A stretch of 64,000 nucleotides of DNA, taken from assembly GCA_003255065.1 (NCBI GenBank), contig QAOA01001300.1, positions 1,968,023 to 2,032,022 on the forward strand. The letters are read 5' to 3'. Shown here in pieces: positions 20,034-31,435 of this stretch. Positions within the stretch are counted from its first letter, which is position 1. Every line of letters begins with the position of its first letter. Origin of the DNA: Cercis canadensis (taxonomy: Eukaryota > Streptophyta > Magnoliopsida > Fabales > Fabaceae). A program made the position numbers and the translations under genes. The notes beneath the pieces were generated by a model. That model was not told the DNA's origin. It was given only the letters and a program-made list of their open reading frames with translations, and did no database searches.

Positions 20034-20742
20034 CGGAAAAGACTAACTTGATTCAAGATAATGGTGGAAGGTTTGGGAAATTACCAATTGATTTGAAAGT
20101 AGTAAAGGGGAATCATGTAAAGTCAAGGAAATGTTTTATATATTTCATTTCTAGATAAGTTGGATGATTGTTTAGTCCTATGTCTATAGACACGTATTTT
20201 CTTAGGGTCTTTTTTTTTGTATTTCTAAAAAAATTCTCAAAAATCATAAAAAAAAATAGTGTTAATTTCCTATTTTATTTTGTTGGGCTCCAATATATAT
20301 ATAGAAAGAATAAGAGTTAGGCTTTGGTCCATTTTTATAGTTAGTCCAACTCACTCTTAAGTTAGGTTAGCCCAATCCTTTTTTCTTTTTTTCTTTTATT
20401 ATTTTGATTATATTTTCATTTTGGTGAAAAAGTTTTAGAAAAAAAAAATTAGTTTTTGCATCATACATTTAGCTTAGAACCAATAGGAGAATAACATAAA
20501 GATGACATGGTTTTCTTAGTCTTTTTTAAAATTAAAAATAGGAAAAAAAAAAAAAACTCTATTTTTCAGAGCCCAAGTTGTATCACCCCACCAGGAAGAC
20601 TGACTTGATTCAAGACAAGGGTGGAAGGTTAGTGGAAAGACCAATTGATTTGAAAGTAGTAAATGGGAATCATGTAAAGGCAAAGAAATGTTTTATCTCC
20701 ATATTTTATTTCTAGATAAGTTGGGATGGTTGTTTAGTCAAT
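20034..20742. repeat. ~150-bp direct repeats 560 bp apart
   Basis: The block 20034-20178 recurs at 20593-20742. Both begin GGAA-GACT(A/G)ACTTGATTCAAGA, share ACCAATTGATTTGAAAGTAG, GGGAATCATGTAAAG and a TTTCTAGATAAGTTGG ending TGTTTAGTC. The spacer holds A- and T-rich non-coding DNA. It may be a tandem duplication of ~560 bp whose spacer has diverged, or the LTRs of a tiny element; clear TG/CA ends are lacking. Confidence 0.65.
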
Positions 20743-21237
20743 GATTCTACGCGTCTAAGGGAAAAGAAGAAAGGAAATGAAAGAGGAGAAGAAGAAAACG
20801 ACTTCAACAGTTGGTTTTAGAAGATAGGTAATTATACAATATATTCAATGTTGACAGATTTGAGAGATGATGCTTGTTTTCTCTTCCTGCTTTGGATTGT
20901 TATGTTTAGGGACGAATTTATAATTGTCATCACTTGAACATTAAATATGTTAATGACGTATATTGGAAGACTATTTTAATTTCTTGTTTCATTGGGTTTG
21001 ACACTAATCTTATACCATAACTTATGGTAATAATTTTTTTTTTATATAATTAAACTCAAATTTTATTAACAATTTTGAATTCTGACCCACACTACATAAC
21101 TTAATTTTTTAAAATATTCGTAAATGACACTAATTTCAAAATGTAAGTTATGCCAAAACCCCTTAATAAGAGGTGGGATAGCACTACTCAAAAATACTAA
21201 TGGTAGCTTAGCAGTTGCCACTTTAATAGTAGCTTGT
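20743..21237. other. Non-coding DNA before the Athila-type element
   Basis: AT-rich flank of the retroelement. Nothing recognised. Confidence 0.4.
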
Positions 21238-22565
21238 TGATAATTCTATGAAATAGAATTATTTAGGCTCCAAATATACTCAAGATAGCTGGTTCTTGTA
21301 TATAGTTTTGTATAAATGTTGGTTCTTTTCACCTTTTTTACTCAGTAGATTCATTAAGATAGAGATCCATTTAGTTTTTATCTAATTTCCTAGCATATTC
21401 TTGGCTAATTTTGTTCTTCTTGACTATTTTTCAGGATTAAAATGTTAGAAAAGTGATGTGGGAAGCTCAAAGTTGAAGAAATCCGCTTTGGCACATAACC
21501 TAGTGCTCAACGCTGGCATTGCCGAATGGCAAGTTTCTCTCGGCACACCCAGTGCCAGCGTTGGGACCCCATAATCAAAGTTGAGTTTTCATTGCCCAGC
21601 GCTCAGCACTGGCATCGGGTTCTGACGTGTCATTTCACTTTTCCCTCTTATTCTAACCTACCTATAAAAAGGAGAAAAAGAGATAAGAAAGGGGGGCGTT
21701 AAGGAATAGGAGGAGAAAGCTGAGTGTGAGTTGGAAGGATTGCAGCACAGATTCACCACCCGAAACTGATCTTCTCTCTAAATGAACTCTGTTTTTACAT
21801 TCTTCTTTCATTTCTTCATGAGTAGCTAAACCTCTTTAGCTAGGGGAATGATGTAGCTTGATTATGATGAAGTTTTATTGTTGAATACATTATTCTTAAA
21901 TAAATTCCTTTGTTGAAGTAGTTTGTATTGTGCTTAATGCTTTTGAATGCTTGATTATCATTTGATTGATTAGTTGACTCATTTCTATACTAGGGATAGT
22001 AAGATGTGGGTGTGCTACTTGTAATCACTACTGCAAATTGAGTAATTCTAGGAATAGATAGCTTAATTTATATGGTATTGGATTGAATTCCTTAGAGCTT
22101 AAACACCTAGACAATTAAAATTGTACTAAGGGATTAGGCAATTGATTGTAATAGGTAGGATTGGTTCTCCAAAGAATTGGGTTGCAGTTAATTTAGGGGA
22201 TTTGACTATCAATAAAGGAACTATGATTAGAATAACTAGTTCTCCAGTAATTGAAAGGTTGTTTTGTCAATGAAGTAACTGGAGTCATAATCAAGTGAAA
22301 TCAGACCCTCTAGCCCATTTTATTATTGTTTCCCCCTCAATTTCAATTGTTGCTGAATTAATTCTCTTTACTGCATAAATATTAGTTACTTTTTAATTGC
22401 AAATCTAAATTTAGAACTCCCTTCGATCCAGCAATCGATTTTTCCAAATAGAGCTAATATTAGTGAATTTGATAGTTGTTAAACTTCGATCCTTGAGGAC
22501 GATACTCTTCACTCATCATTTACTACTTTTGTGACCCGGTACACTTGCCGGTGAAAATTGTAACA
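21238..22565 (+). repeat. 5' LTR of the Athila-type element
   Basis: About 1328 bp, from TGATAATTC to GTAACA, directly before the primer site. It is homologous to the solo LTR at 9862-11211 over its 3' ~750 bp. The part at 21500-21620 has repeated AGCGCTGG-like motifs. A TATA-like CCTATAAAAAGG lies at ~21660. The left end is set by the TG dinucleotide and by length agreement with the solo LTR, so it is less certain than the right end. Confidence 0.7.
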
Positions 22566-22572
22566 AGTTTTT

Positions 22573-22590
22573 TGTGCCATTGTCGGGGAT
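22573..22590 (+). other. Primer-binding site, tRNA-Asp type (degenerate)
   Basis: TGTGCCATTGTCGGGGAT resembles the Athila primer site TGGCGCCGTTGCCGGGGA, complementary to tRNA-Asp, with several changes that are mostly C-to-T or G-to-A. It lies 7 bases after the LTR end. Confidence 0.75.
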
Positions 22591-22718
22591 CGACGATGTT
22601 TTAGCAATATCAATAGTAACTAATAGGGTTCTAGTTTGGAATCTTATTTTTCTGTTAGTTAATTTATTTCAATTAATTAGTTGTTGTTTTATTGATTTCT
22701 TACCTTGAAACTTGGTGT

Positions 22719-23760
22719 ATGCGAGGTACTCTTGATCCTAATTCATTACTTTTTTATCCTAAAATCGAAAAGATAGCTAGGAGACTTCGTAAGCAAATTA
22801 AGGAAGCAAGGCAAGCATAACCTAAAGCTATGGCAAATCAGAATCATAATAAGCCACATAACCCTCCACCTAGAACTCTCATGGATTATTCTATTCCAAT
22901 AGCTTATGGATTTGGGGCAAGTATCTCTCAACCACCAGTTCAGGCCAATGCCTTCGAACTAAAACCAACTTTGCTTCAACTGGTACAACAAAATCAATTT
23001 GGCGGTTATGCACTAGAGGATCCTAATGCTCATATTGCAAGTTTTCTCTAAATTTGTGACACAGTAAAGCTAAATAGGGTTAGTGATGATGCTATTCAAC
23101 TTAGGCTATTTCCATTCTTGGTTCGGGATAAGGAAAGAAGTTGGTTGGATTCTCAACCTAGAGGAAGTATCACTACTTTGACAAACTTGGTGTAAAAATT
23201 CTTGACTCAGTATTTTCCACCATCAAAATTATCTAGATTGAGATTTGAAATCACCTCATTCTGTCAGCAAGAGCAAGAGTCTTTGAGTGAAGCTTAGGAG
23301 CGCTATAATGATGTATTGAAGCGATGCCCTCGTCACTCTTTTGATTTTTGGATTCAAGTCCAAAGTTTCTACAAGAATGCTACCTCATACAAGATCTATG
23401 GTTGATGTTGTAGCTGGTGGGGCTTTAAATCATAAGACCCTGGAGCAAGCATGAGCTTTATTTGAAATGATGGCAAGCAATGACTACCAAAGCCAATGAG
23501 ATAGAGTTGTAGCTAAGAATGGTATAATGGAAGTGTGGACTTTAGATGCAATTCTGGCTCAGAATAAATTGTTGACTCAACAAGTAGCTGATCTCTCCAA
23601 AGAATTTGAGACCATAAATGTGAGTGTTGTTAGTCACCCTTAAATTGTTTGTGATTTTTGAGCAGGTTATCATGCAAATAGGAAGTGTCCAGGAAACATT
23701 TTTGGCTTTCCTTCTCAAAAGCAAGTCATTTATATGAGAAATCCTCCATGACCCCAAAAT
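22719..23760 (+). pseudogene. Athila gag (broken)
   Basis: The frame begins MRGTLDPNSLLFYPK at 22719 and meets a TAA at 22818-22820. It continues through MANQNHNKPHNPPP, FELKPTLLQLVQQNQFGGYA and EDPNAHIASFL. After further stops it reads ICDTVKLNRVSDDAIQLRLF, RDKERSWLDSQPRGSITT and KFLTQYFPPSKLS, all conserved Athila gag blocks. Near 23645 a CCHC-like knuckle reads CDF, stop, AGYHANRKC, so its second Cys codon is now a stop. The capsid fold region is thus recognisable but cannot be translated whole. Several frameshifts follow. Confidence 0.8.
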
Positions 23761-24660
23761 AAAACATATGCCACTACCTACAACCCAAGATGAAGAAATC
23801 ATCCCAATTTCTCATGGGGAAATCAAGGCAACCAAAGAACTCATCAAAGACCCCCTTTCTCACACCAAGCACCACAACATCCTCCTCAAAATTCATTGTC
23901 ACAGCCTAATGACAAGATGTCCTCTTTGGAGAGTGCACTGGAGAAATTATCAACCGAAACAATAGCTTTCGTACAGAAGACAACAAATTTTATGGATGAA
24001 ACAAAGAGTTGATTTAGAAATCAAGAGGCATCTATCTGAAATTTAAAGACTCAAGTGGAGCAAATAGCAAGACAATTGTCAGAAAGGCCTCAGGTTTCTT
24101 TACCCAGTGACACCATTCTTAATCCTAAAGAGCATGTGAAAGCTATTACTATAATGAGTGACAAGGTGGTTGAACCTATACCAAGGAAGGAAGTGAAAAA
24201 TCGGGAGAGTGGTGAAAAGCTATGTAGGGAAGTATCAAGCAATGACGAGTCAACATGTTGCAGTGATTCTCAAAAGGATTATGATCAAGCCCAACTTCCT
24301 AAAAGACCAAGGCAATAATCGGCAACTAGAGACAAGAAGTTGATTGAAAAGAGAAGTCAACCTTGTGCACCAACACCAACTATAAAGATGCCCTTTTCCC
24401 TAAAAACAACAAAATGAGAAGTAATTCAACAAGTTCCTGGAAGTCTTCAAAAAACTCTACATCAATATACCTTTTGCAGAAGCACTTGAGCAAATGCCCT
24501 CATATATGAAGTTCATGAAGGAGCTTCTATCAAAGAAAAGAATGATTGAAGATGATGAGATAATAATGCTAACAGAGGAGTGTAGTGCTATTTTACAGAA
24601 GAAGTTGCCTCCAAAGCTTAAAGCCTCAGGAGCTTTTCAATTCCATGTACAATTGGTGGC

Positions 24661-24997
24661 ATGACTTTTGGGAGGGCTCTATGTGATCTTAGGGCTAGCA
24701 TTAGTCTCATGCCTCTTTTTATTTTCAAGAAGCTGGGGATTGGTCAGACAAAGCCCACAATGATGACACTTCAACTTGCAGATCGATTAATCAAGCACCC
24801 TTATGGAGTGATAGAGGATGTTTTGGTTAAGGTTGACAAGTTCATATTTCCGATGGATTTTGTAGTGTTGGATATGAAAGAGGATGATGAAATTCCACTT
24901 ATCCTGGGTAGACCATTCCTTGCTACTGGAAGAGCTTTGATTGATGTTGTAGATGAGACATTGACCTTGAAATTTCAAGATGAGAATGTAATATTTA
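24661..24997 (+). pseudogene. Retroviral-type aspartic protease of the Athila element (cut)
   Basis: The frame reads ALCDLRASISLMPLFIFKKL, then LADRLIKHPYGVIEDVLVKV, then IPLILGRPFLATGRALIDV. The first block is the protease active-site region, usually DLGAS; here the Gly is Arg (AGG, one G-to-A change), which should disturb the active site. The ILGRPFL block is the conserved second half. The coding frame is interrupted at 24997 by the PIF/Harbinger insertion and resumes at 31436. The D/E-rich linker upstream (24055-24318) joins gag to protease. Confidence 0.8.
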
Positions 24998-25046
24998 GGC
25001 CTCGTTTGGATAGCATAGCTTACAGCTTATTAGAGCTTTTCTACTA

Positions 25047-27765
25047 GTATAAGTGTTTTTATGTAAAAAAAAATGATGTTTGGATAAGCTTATATAAGTA
25101 ACTTATTAACCCCCCAAAAGTTATTTTTGACTTATTTTATTAAGCCATTTTTTTAGGCTTCTTAGAAAAGCCTTTGCGAAAGCTGTTTCAAGTGATGACC
25201 GGCCAGCTCTTTTACAAGTTTATGGAACAATTATACCCCCATTATAATTAAAAATTACATGGAAACCAACTTTTCCTCTCCTTCCTTCAAAGCTGACCAT
25301 CGACCTTCTTCTCCCTCAGACCATTGATATTCTCTGTAACTCCCAGTTTCTTCCGTCGACATTTTGATACCCTCCATGGCTTCTCCATCTCCATTTGTTG
25401 CTTCTGCTGCACCTAGCAGGTATGACTTTTTCCAGATTTTAGTTTTATTTGCTTTCACTTTCATCTCTGTTTCTGTTCCTTTTTTATTTCTTCTGCACCT
25501 TTTCGTTCATTCCCGTTGTTTATGCTCTATTTGTCCATCTCCATTTATGGCTTCTGCTGCATTTTATTTTGAGACCCGTCAATCTCCAGTAGTTCATTGC
25601 ACAGAGAATTGCACATGAATATATTAACTAGAACAAACATGAGATAGGAAATCTTAGTGTGAAATAAATCATGTGGCATTGGGTTGTTCTTGCACTTATG
25701 ACTCAATAGGCTGACTAGAAGGGAACTCTAGAACCTCTAACAAGATTGTAATTTGTAAGCAAATAGAGTAGTTTTAATTTATTTATGTACATATTGTATT
25801 CAGAAGCATAACATATTATAAACTATGCTGTTTGGCAGTGGGAATATTATACATTGACAGGGCTAGCTAGAGCTGAGATTGAGCTTCAGTTTCTCGTAAA
25901 TGTACCACCGTATAATACTTCAACTTCATTGTGAATAAGATGCTATCAGTTTTCTAACAATCTTTAAAGATAATTTATCTTAGTGAAGTATCTCTTTAGA
26001 TTGATGATATACATACATACTGTGCATAAAACATTTCATAAACTATATATTGTGTGGTAGAGTATGAATTTAATTAATCCCACTTAAGCATTTTCATTTC
26101 AACTCTGATCCTATGACATACCACTGTTGTAGATTGATGTGGCATAAAGATTTGTAGAAACATCATTACCTATCTCCTTATTAGTATATTTTTCCTTTTT
26201 ATTCACCACAACCCCTAGTTAAGTTTGAGGGCTTAGTTTGGACATAACTTGTATGCAACTTTATTTATGATATTAAGCTTTTCAAGTTTCAACTAAAAGC
26301 TACATAATTGCAAAACATCACTCCATAGCCAAAATGTACACCTTCTTTTGCTGTTCACTCCTAAAAATTCACTGCCATCATGTTTTATTTGATAGGAAAA
26401 CACCAGAAACTGGATTGTGTCAATGTAATAGCTTAAGTCACTGACAGATCAACATTGCTGATCTGGCAGTTAGTTCAGCAGGTTAGCTAAATTAAGCAAT
26501 TAGTTAGTTTTACTGATATACCTGCTGTCAGTTGGTTAGAGTCAATTGGACAACTGTAAGTTAGTTATGCTTAGGCATTCTGATCTCTATATATCGTGTA
26601 AAGGATTACTGCAGTGAATTAATAAGAATTCATTCTTGCAAACCTCATCTTACAGTTTATCTTTTTCTCTTGTCTCTAGTCTTTATGCCTTTCTGGTTTC
26701 TGGTTTATGCCTACTGCAGAATTGCATAGTTTGCTTGATTTGATTTCTGTTGCTAAGCTTCATAGATTGTACCATAGCGCTGCCTTCAGCAAAAATACAC
26801 TAAGCCTACAGCCCCCTATATATGAAGCATAAATTGAATTTCAGCATAGAAACATTAATTTTGGAATAAAATGCCAATAGAGTGAAAAATATGATAAAAT
26901 TGTTGTTTAAAGGCACAAAAACTACATGAAACTACAACATTATGTGAATTTCATTTCAGAATTCACTATGGGACTGTAAAAAGCTTAAGCAATACAACCT
27001 TATACGAATAGTAATTAACATAAAAATGCCTATGGAGAAGGAAAAAGTGAAAGAACAGTCAACTAGTCCTTGATGGATTACCTTGTACAGCCCTAGTCAA
27101 TACTCAAATTCCTATTCATCAAGTTGCAAATTCCACAGAAAATTTGTATTGCAAGAATTCTGTAAGTAATTTCTCCATGACATGTTGGTAAAATTCTCAT
27201 CCAATCCTCACTTCAACCAATCTTTCTCAATTCTCCTTGAGTGCTTAATAACAGATAATGATAGCAATTAACACATTCAAAAACTCTGTGTATACAATTC
27301 AAATCTGGTGCAGCATTTTTTGCAACTACTGTTTTCATAACTGAAAACTTTTCTCAATACTAGAAGCAAAGAGGCTTTTACTTTTCATAAATTGGTTGAA
27401 GGCTGAAATTTGTACTAGTCTCGTCTCTTTTCTAAGTACTAGAAGCAAATAGGCTTTTACTTTTCATAACTTGGTTAGAGGCTAAAATCTGTATTAGTCT
27501 CGTGTATTTCATGCCACATGCATTTTGTGCCTTCATATGTGCTTGTTGGCTCTCTATTTTGAGTTTTGACCTATAAGTTGAGAATTTACTTGTATTTAGC
27601 TATTGCAATTTGAAACTAAGAATTTAATTGTTGTACTTATTCTTCCTAATTCATATTTTTCGATCTCATGTCTATACTTTAGCATTTGAAATGGGTATGA
27701 ATTTTGTTTGTGTAATATTCTTTTTGTTTTTTGGAGTTTTGACTAGTTTATTTGTATTTATTAGA
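25047..27765 (+). other. Long 5' region of the PIF/Harbinger element
   Basis: No supported gene. At 25256-25420 the sequence is CT-rich and leads to MASPSPFVASAAPS followed by donor AG|GTATGA, which could be a first exon or leader. A ~26-base segment (CCATCTCCATTTRTKGCTTC) repeats at ~25386 and ~25539. Around 26450-26650 CAGTTAGTTCAGCAG-like and GTTAGTTATG motifs with a TATATA stretch resemble an LTR, but no ends can be fixed. The large size suggests secondary insertions. Confidence 0.4.
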
Positions 27766-28849
27766 ATGGCTCCAAAAATTCATCATAAGCAAGTTGATGG
27801 AAGTGGAAAATCTAGTGGTAATCAAAAAAGATTAAAGGCTGATTGGAATGAGAAAAACACTGCTGCATTTGTCAAAATATGTGTTGAGGAGGTGCATGCT
27901 GGAAATAGACCTCACACACATTTTAATAAAGCGGGTTGGGCAAACTTGAAGGCAAAGTTTCTTAAGGCCATAGGATTGCCTTATGAATACAAGCAATTAA
28001 AAAACAAGTGGGAAACAATGAAAAAAGAGTGGGGATTGTGGGTAAAACTTATTGGAAAGGAGACTGGTATTGGCTGGGATCCTGTTAAAAAGACAGTTAA
28101 AGCAGATGATGGTTGGTGGGAAGCTAAGATTCAGGTATATGAAAGTTGGTAATAAATTTTTCATATATTAATTTTAAATTATAATTATAGAGGCTTTTAA
28201 TTAATTTTTAACATTTTCACAGGCAATTCTTGATGTGGAGAAATTTAGGGAGGAGGGTCCAAAATACCTAAATGAAATGGAAATTCTTTTTAAGGATATT
28301 GTAGCTACTGATTGTAGAGCTTGGGCACCGTCTCAAGATCCAATTGAAGGAGAAGAAGGTGATAGAAATGAAGAAGGTGATAAAAATGAGGGAGGAAATA
28401 TGAATGTACCTATTGAGCAAAACCTTGACCTTGAATATTTAGGTGATGAAGAGGGAGCACAAGAGGGGTCCGATGATGAAGGCTTGGATAATTTGAATAT
28501 TGAAATAGGGCCTTCTAGGGGTCAGAAAGGAAAAACAAAAAGGGGTGGGAAGAGTGAAAAAATATTCGGGGCTACTCAACTTTCAGCTCAACTGACACGT
28601 ATGATTGATGGCTTTGAGGCACAAAATGCTATTGAAGTTTCTCGTCAAAATAATGAACATGACATATCAACTTGTTTGGCTATGCTTAAGAAATTGCCAA
28701 GGCTAGAGGTTGGTAGTGAGTTGTTCTTCATAGGTATAAGATTAATGGGAAAGAGGGCAAATAGGGAGATTTTTATTGGATTAGAAGACCCTACTCTTCA
28801 ACTTGGTTGGTTGAAGACTCATAACATGACAGATGTGTCTCACCTTTAA
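27766..28849 (+). CDS. Myb/SANT-like accessory protein of PIF/Harbinger
   Basis: Spliced frame of 331 residues: 27766-28134, intron with GTATAT...CACAG, then 28223-28849. Phase is 0 on both sides and there are no stops. The start MAPKIHHKQVDGSG is the first Met after upstream AT-rich DNA. The N-terminal Myb_DNA-bind_3/L10-type domain (about 30-123) has ADWNEKNTAAFVKICVEEV, LKAKFLKAIGL, YKQLKNKWETMKKEW and DDGWWEAKI, with the regularly spaced Trp residues of the fold. An acidic Glu/Asp/Gly-rich middle and a basic GQKGKTKRGGK likely acting as a nuclear signal follow. In this superfamily the protein binds the element ends and helps the transposase reach the nucleus. It lies 170 bp before the transposase gene in the same direction. 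Confidence 0.85.
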
Positions 28850-29018
28850 GATATTTTTTTTTTTATTATGATTGTGTATTTATTAGTTTGTTTGAATTTG
28901 ATTTGTAATTTGTACGGTGCAACTAATATTACAATGCAAACTACATTTTTTTTTTATGAATAAGTATGTTATTATTTGGAAATTAATTACTTTTTATTTT
29001 GATTATTTATATAAAAGG

Positions 29019-30373
29019 ATGTATTATAGCTCAAATGAAAGTCTTTCAGATGAATATTCATCCGACGAGAGTTTTTCAGATGAAGAATCTTACAAGAAAA
29101 ATAATACTATGATAAGGCATAATAAGCAAAAGATGCTAGTAGTGGCAATGGCTTGTGTTGTCAACTACTTTTCAAAGTATGTTGTGAAGAGCCCACACAG
29201 AACTTCCAAACTAACTGGGCATAAATGGGTATCAGAGATTCTAAATGGACATCATATTCGTTGCTATGAACAATTAAGGAAGAAAAAACATGTATTTCTC
29301 CAGTTATGCGATATTCTACAAAGTAATTACAATCTTAAGCCAACAAGACATGTTGGAATTCAAGAACAAGTGGGATTATTTTTATACATGTTAGGACAAC
29401 CAGGTTCAGTTCGTAATTCAGAGGAAAGGTTCCAACATTCAGGGGAGACTATCTCTAGACAATTTCATTGAGTCTTAGATGTCGTTTGCAACCTCGCTAA
29501 AGATATAATTAAGCCTATTGATCCACACTTCAGAGACACTCCTGTTGAGATTAGAAATGATAACCGATATTTTCCATATTTTAAGAATTTTATTGGTGCC
29601 ATAGATGGCACTCATATACGTGTTGTTGTTCCTCTGGATTTGCAAATTCCTTACACTGGTAGAAAAGGTACTACAACTACCAATGTAATGAGTACTTGTG
29701 ATTTTAATATGTGTTTCACATTTGTATGGGCAGGTTGGGAGGGGTCTGCACATGATATTAAAATTTTCAATGAGGTTGTACGCAGATCTAACTTGTGTTT
29801 CCCGCTTCCTCCTAAAGGTTAGTGATTTTTAGACATTACTATTTGAATTTCAAGCCTTAAAGTATGTTATATGTTAGTTGTTTATTCAATTTCAAATTTT
29901 TGTTTGTAGGTAAATACTACTTGGTCGATTCTGGTTATCCTAGTTTCATGGGTTTCTTAGGTCCCTATAAGGGACAAAGATATCATCTCCCACACTTTAG
30001 ATTAGGGCCAAGAGCAAGGAGAAAAACTGAAGTGTTTAACTATTATCACTCTAGCCTTCGATGCAAAATTGAACGCTCTTTTGGGTGTTGCAAAGCAAGA
30101 TGGAAAATACTGGGTGCTATGCCTCCATTCTCATTGGAGACACAAGTTAAAATCATAGTTGCTTGCATGGTTTTACACAACTTTATTAGAAGACATGATA
30201 CAAGTGATGCAGAATTTGAAGCATTCAATGAGAATTTTGAGTTTGTTGATGAAGAAATTATGGATGAAGCAAGGCCTAGTAATGTCGTATGGGAGGAACC
30301 AAATGAAGAGAGTATTAGACAAATGGAGCAGATTAGAGAGGAAATAAAAATTCAGTTGCCTACACATCTTTAG
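29019..30373 (+). pseudogene. PIF/Harbinger DDE transposase with one stop codon
   Basis: Two exons, 29019-29817 and 29910-30373 (GTTAGT...TTGTAG, phase 1), ~420 codons, normal for the family. The acidic N-terminus (SLSDEYSSDESFSDEE) precedes the helix-turn-helix region, then the RNase H-like catalytic core. The three acidic residues are visible: Asp in FIGAIDGTHI, Asp in YLVDSGYPSF, Glu in CKIERSFG. The C-terminus has IIVACMVLHNFIRRHD. One TGA at 29469-29471 (after SGETISRQFH) replaces what is normally Trp in this motif, a single G-to-A change. Otherwise the frame is clean. Without readthrough it would not give active protein. It pairs with the Myb-like gene upstream. Confidence 0.85.
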
Positions 30374-31432
30374 CTTTATTGCCTTTATTATTTCTATATA
30401 GAATACAAGTTATGAATTGATATTTCTATAAATCATAGTTGTTATGCAAATACTTGTCAGATTTCATTTCTATTTCTTTCTTTTTTTCGTCATATATTTC
30501 TTTCTTTTAAAACATGCTTGATGCCAAAGATTGTGGACTTGCTTGATTGTGATTTTGTTACATTAATGAATGTGTCAAATACAAATATCGTATGCAATTT
30601 TTGTTCTGGTTCTAAAATAAACATATTATAGTTTTACTGTTAGGTTTACATTCATAATGGAAGAGATTTGTATGCCCTTCCTCATATACAAACTCTAAGA
30701 GAATTTCCTAAGGATGAGCTTTCTGCAAAAGTTGTCATGGTCAGATTTGATTCTAACATAATGGTCAAGCAAGAGTGTGACCAAAATACTCTATCATTTT
30801 TAATGCATTGCTTACAATTTAATATTTATACGAAGTTGGGGCAAAAGTAATCCTGGTTGATGATTGGAAAATATATAATTTAGAATTTGTTCTTACAATT
30901 GCAGGTAAATACTTAAAGTCATTGCTTGCAACCCTTGTGTTTAGTTGCCACCATGTAGTTTGTCTACTATAAGAACTGGTTAAAGAAATTCATTTTTATC
31001 AATCATGGGACATTATACTGTAAAGGGGAGGAAAGATAGAAGAAAATTATTTGATTATTGAGTTGAGAAGCCATAACTAACAACAAAAAATTAACTACTT
31101 GAATCAAAATATAATAATTATAGCACTAATATAAAATATTTTATTATTAAAACTATTTTTTTTTCAAATTATAACAAAGTGCTTATTTATCCAAACACAA
31201 TCTTTAATAGGCGCTTATTAATGTCCTTTTCAGTAATTTCTACAATTATAAGAACTTATACACTTGTTTATCCAAACGCTTATGAAAGAGCTTATAGATT
31301 TTAAAAACGCTTCTTCGAGTATGTATCCAAACACTAAATAGCTTAATTTAAAAGGAGCTTATGGTATAAAAGCTTCTCCCATAAGGCATTCTTATATAAG
31401 TGCTTAAATAAGCTGTTTACCCAAACGGGGCC
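30374..31432 (+). other. 3' region of the PIF/Harbinger element
   Basis: Transposase 3' UTR, then AT-rich DNA with the subterminal GTTTGGATA-type repeats on the minus strand from ~31185, and the inverted end GGCCCCGTTTGGGTAAAC. A 60-codon frame near 30668-30850 has no recognised motif. Confidence 0.5.
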
Positions 31433-31435
31433 TTA

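Larger units (their letters stand above)
24998..31432 (+). mobile_element. PIF/Harbinger DNA transposon, nearly intact, 6435 bp
   Basis: Flanked by TTA on both sides (24995-24997 and 31433-31435), the classic PIF/Harbinger 3-bp target. The ends are GGCCTCGTTTGGATA and, inverted, GGCCCCGTTTGGGTA. Subterminal GTTTGGATA copies occur at both ends (for example 25003, ~25076, ~31190, ~31268, ~31322). Two genes lie in the same direction: a Myb/SANT-like protein (27766-28849, one intron) and a DDE transposase (29019-30373, one intron). The insertion site is the Athila protease region, whose frame resumes right after it. Apart from a single stop codon in the transposase, both genes look translatable, so it moved more recently than the host retroelement decayed. 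Confidence 0.9.
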
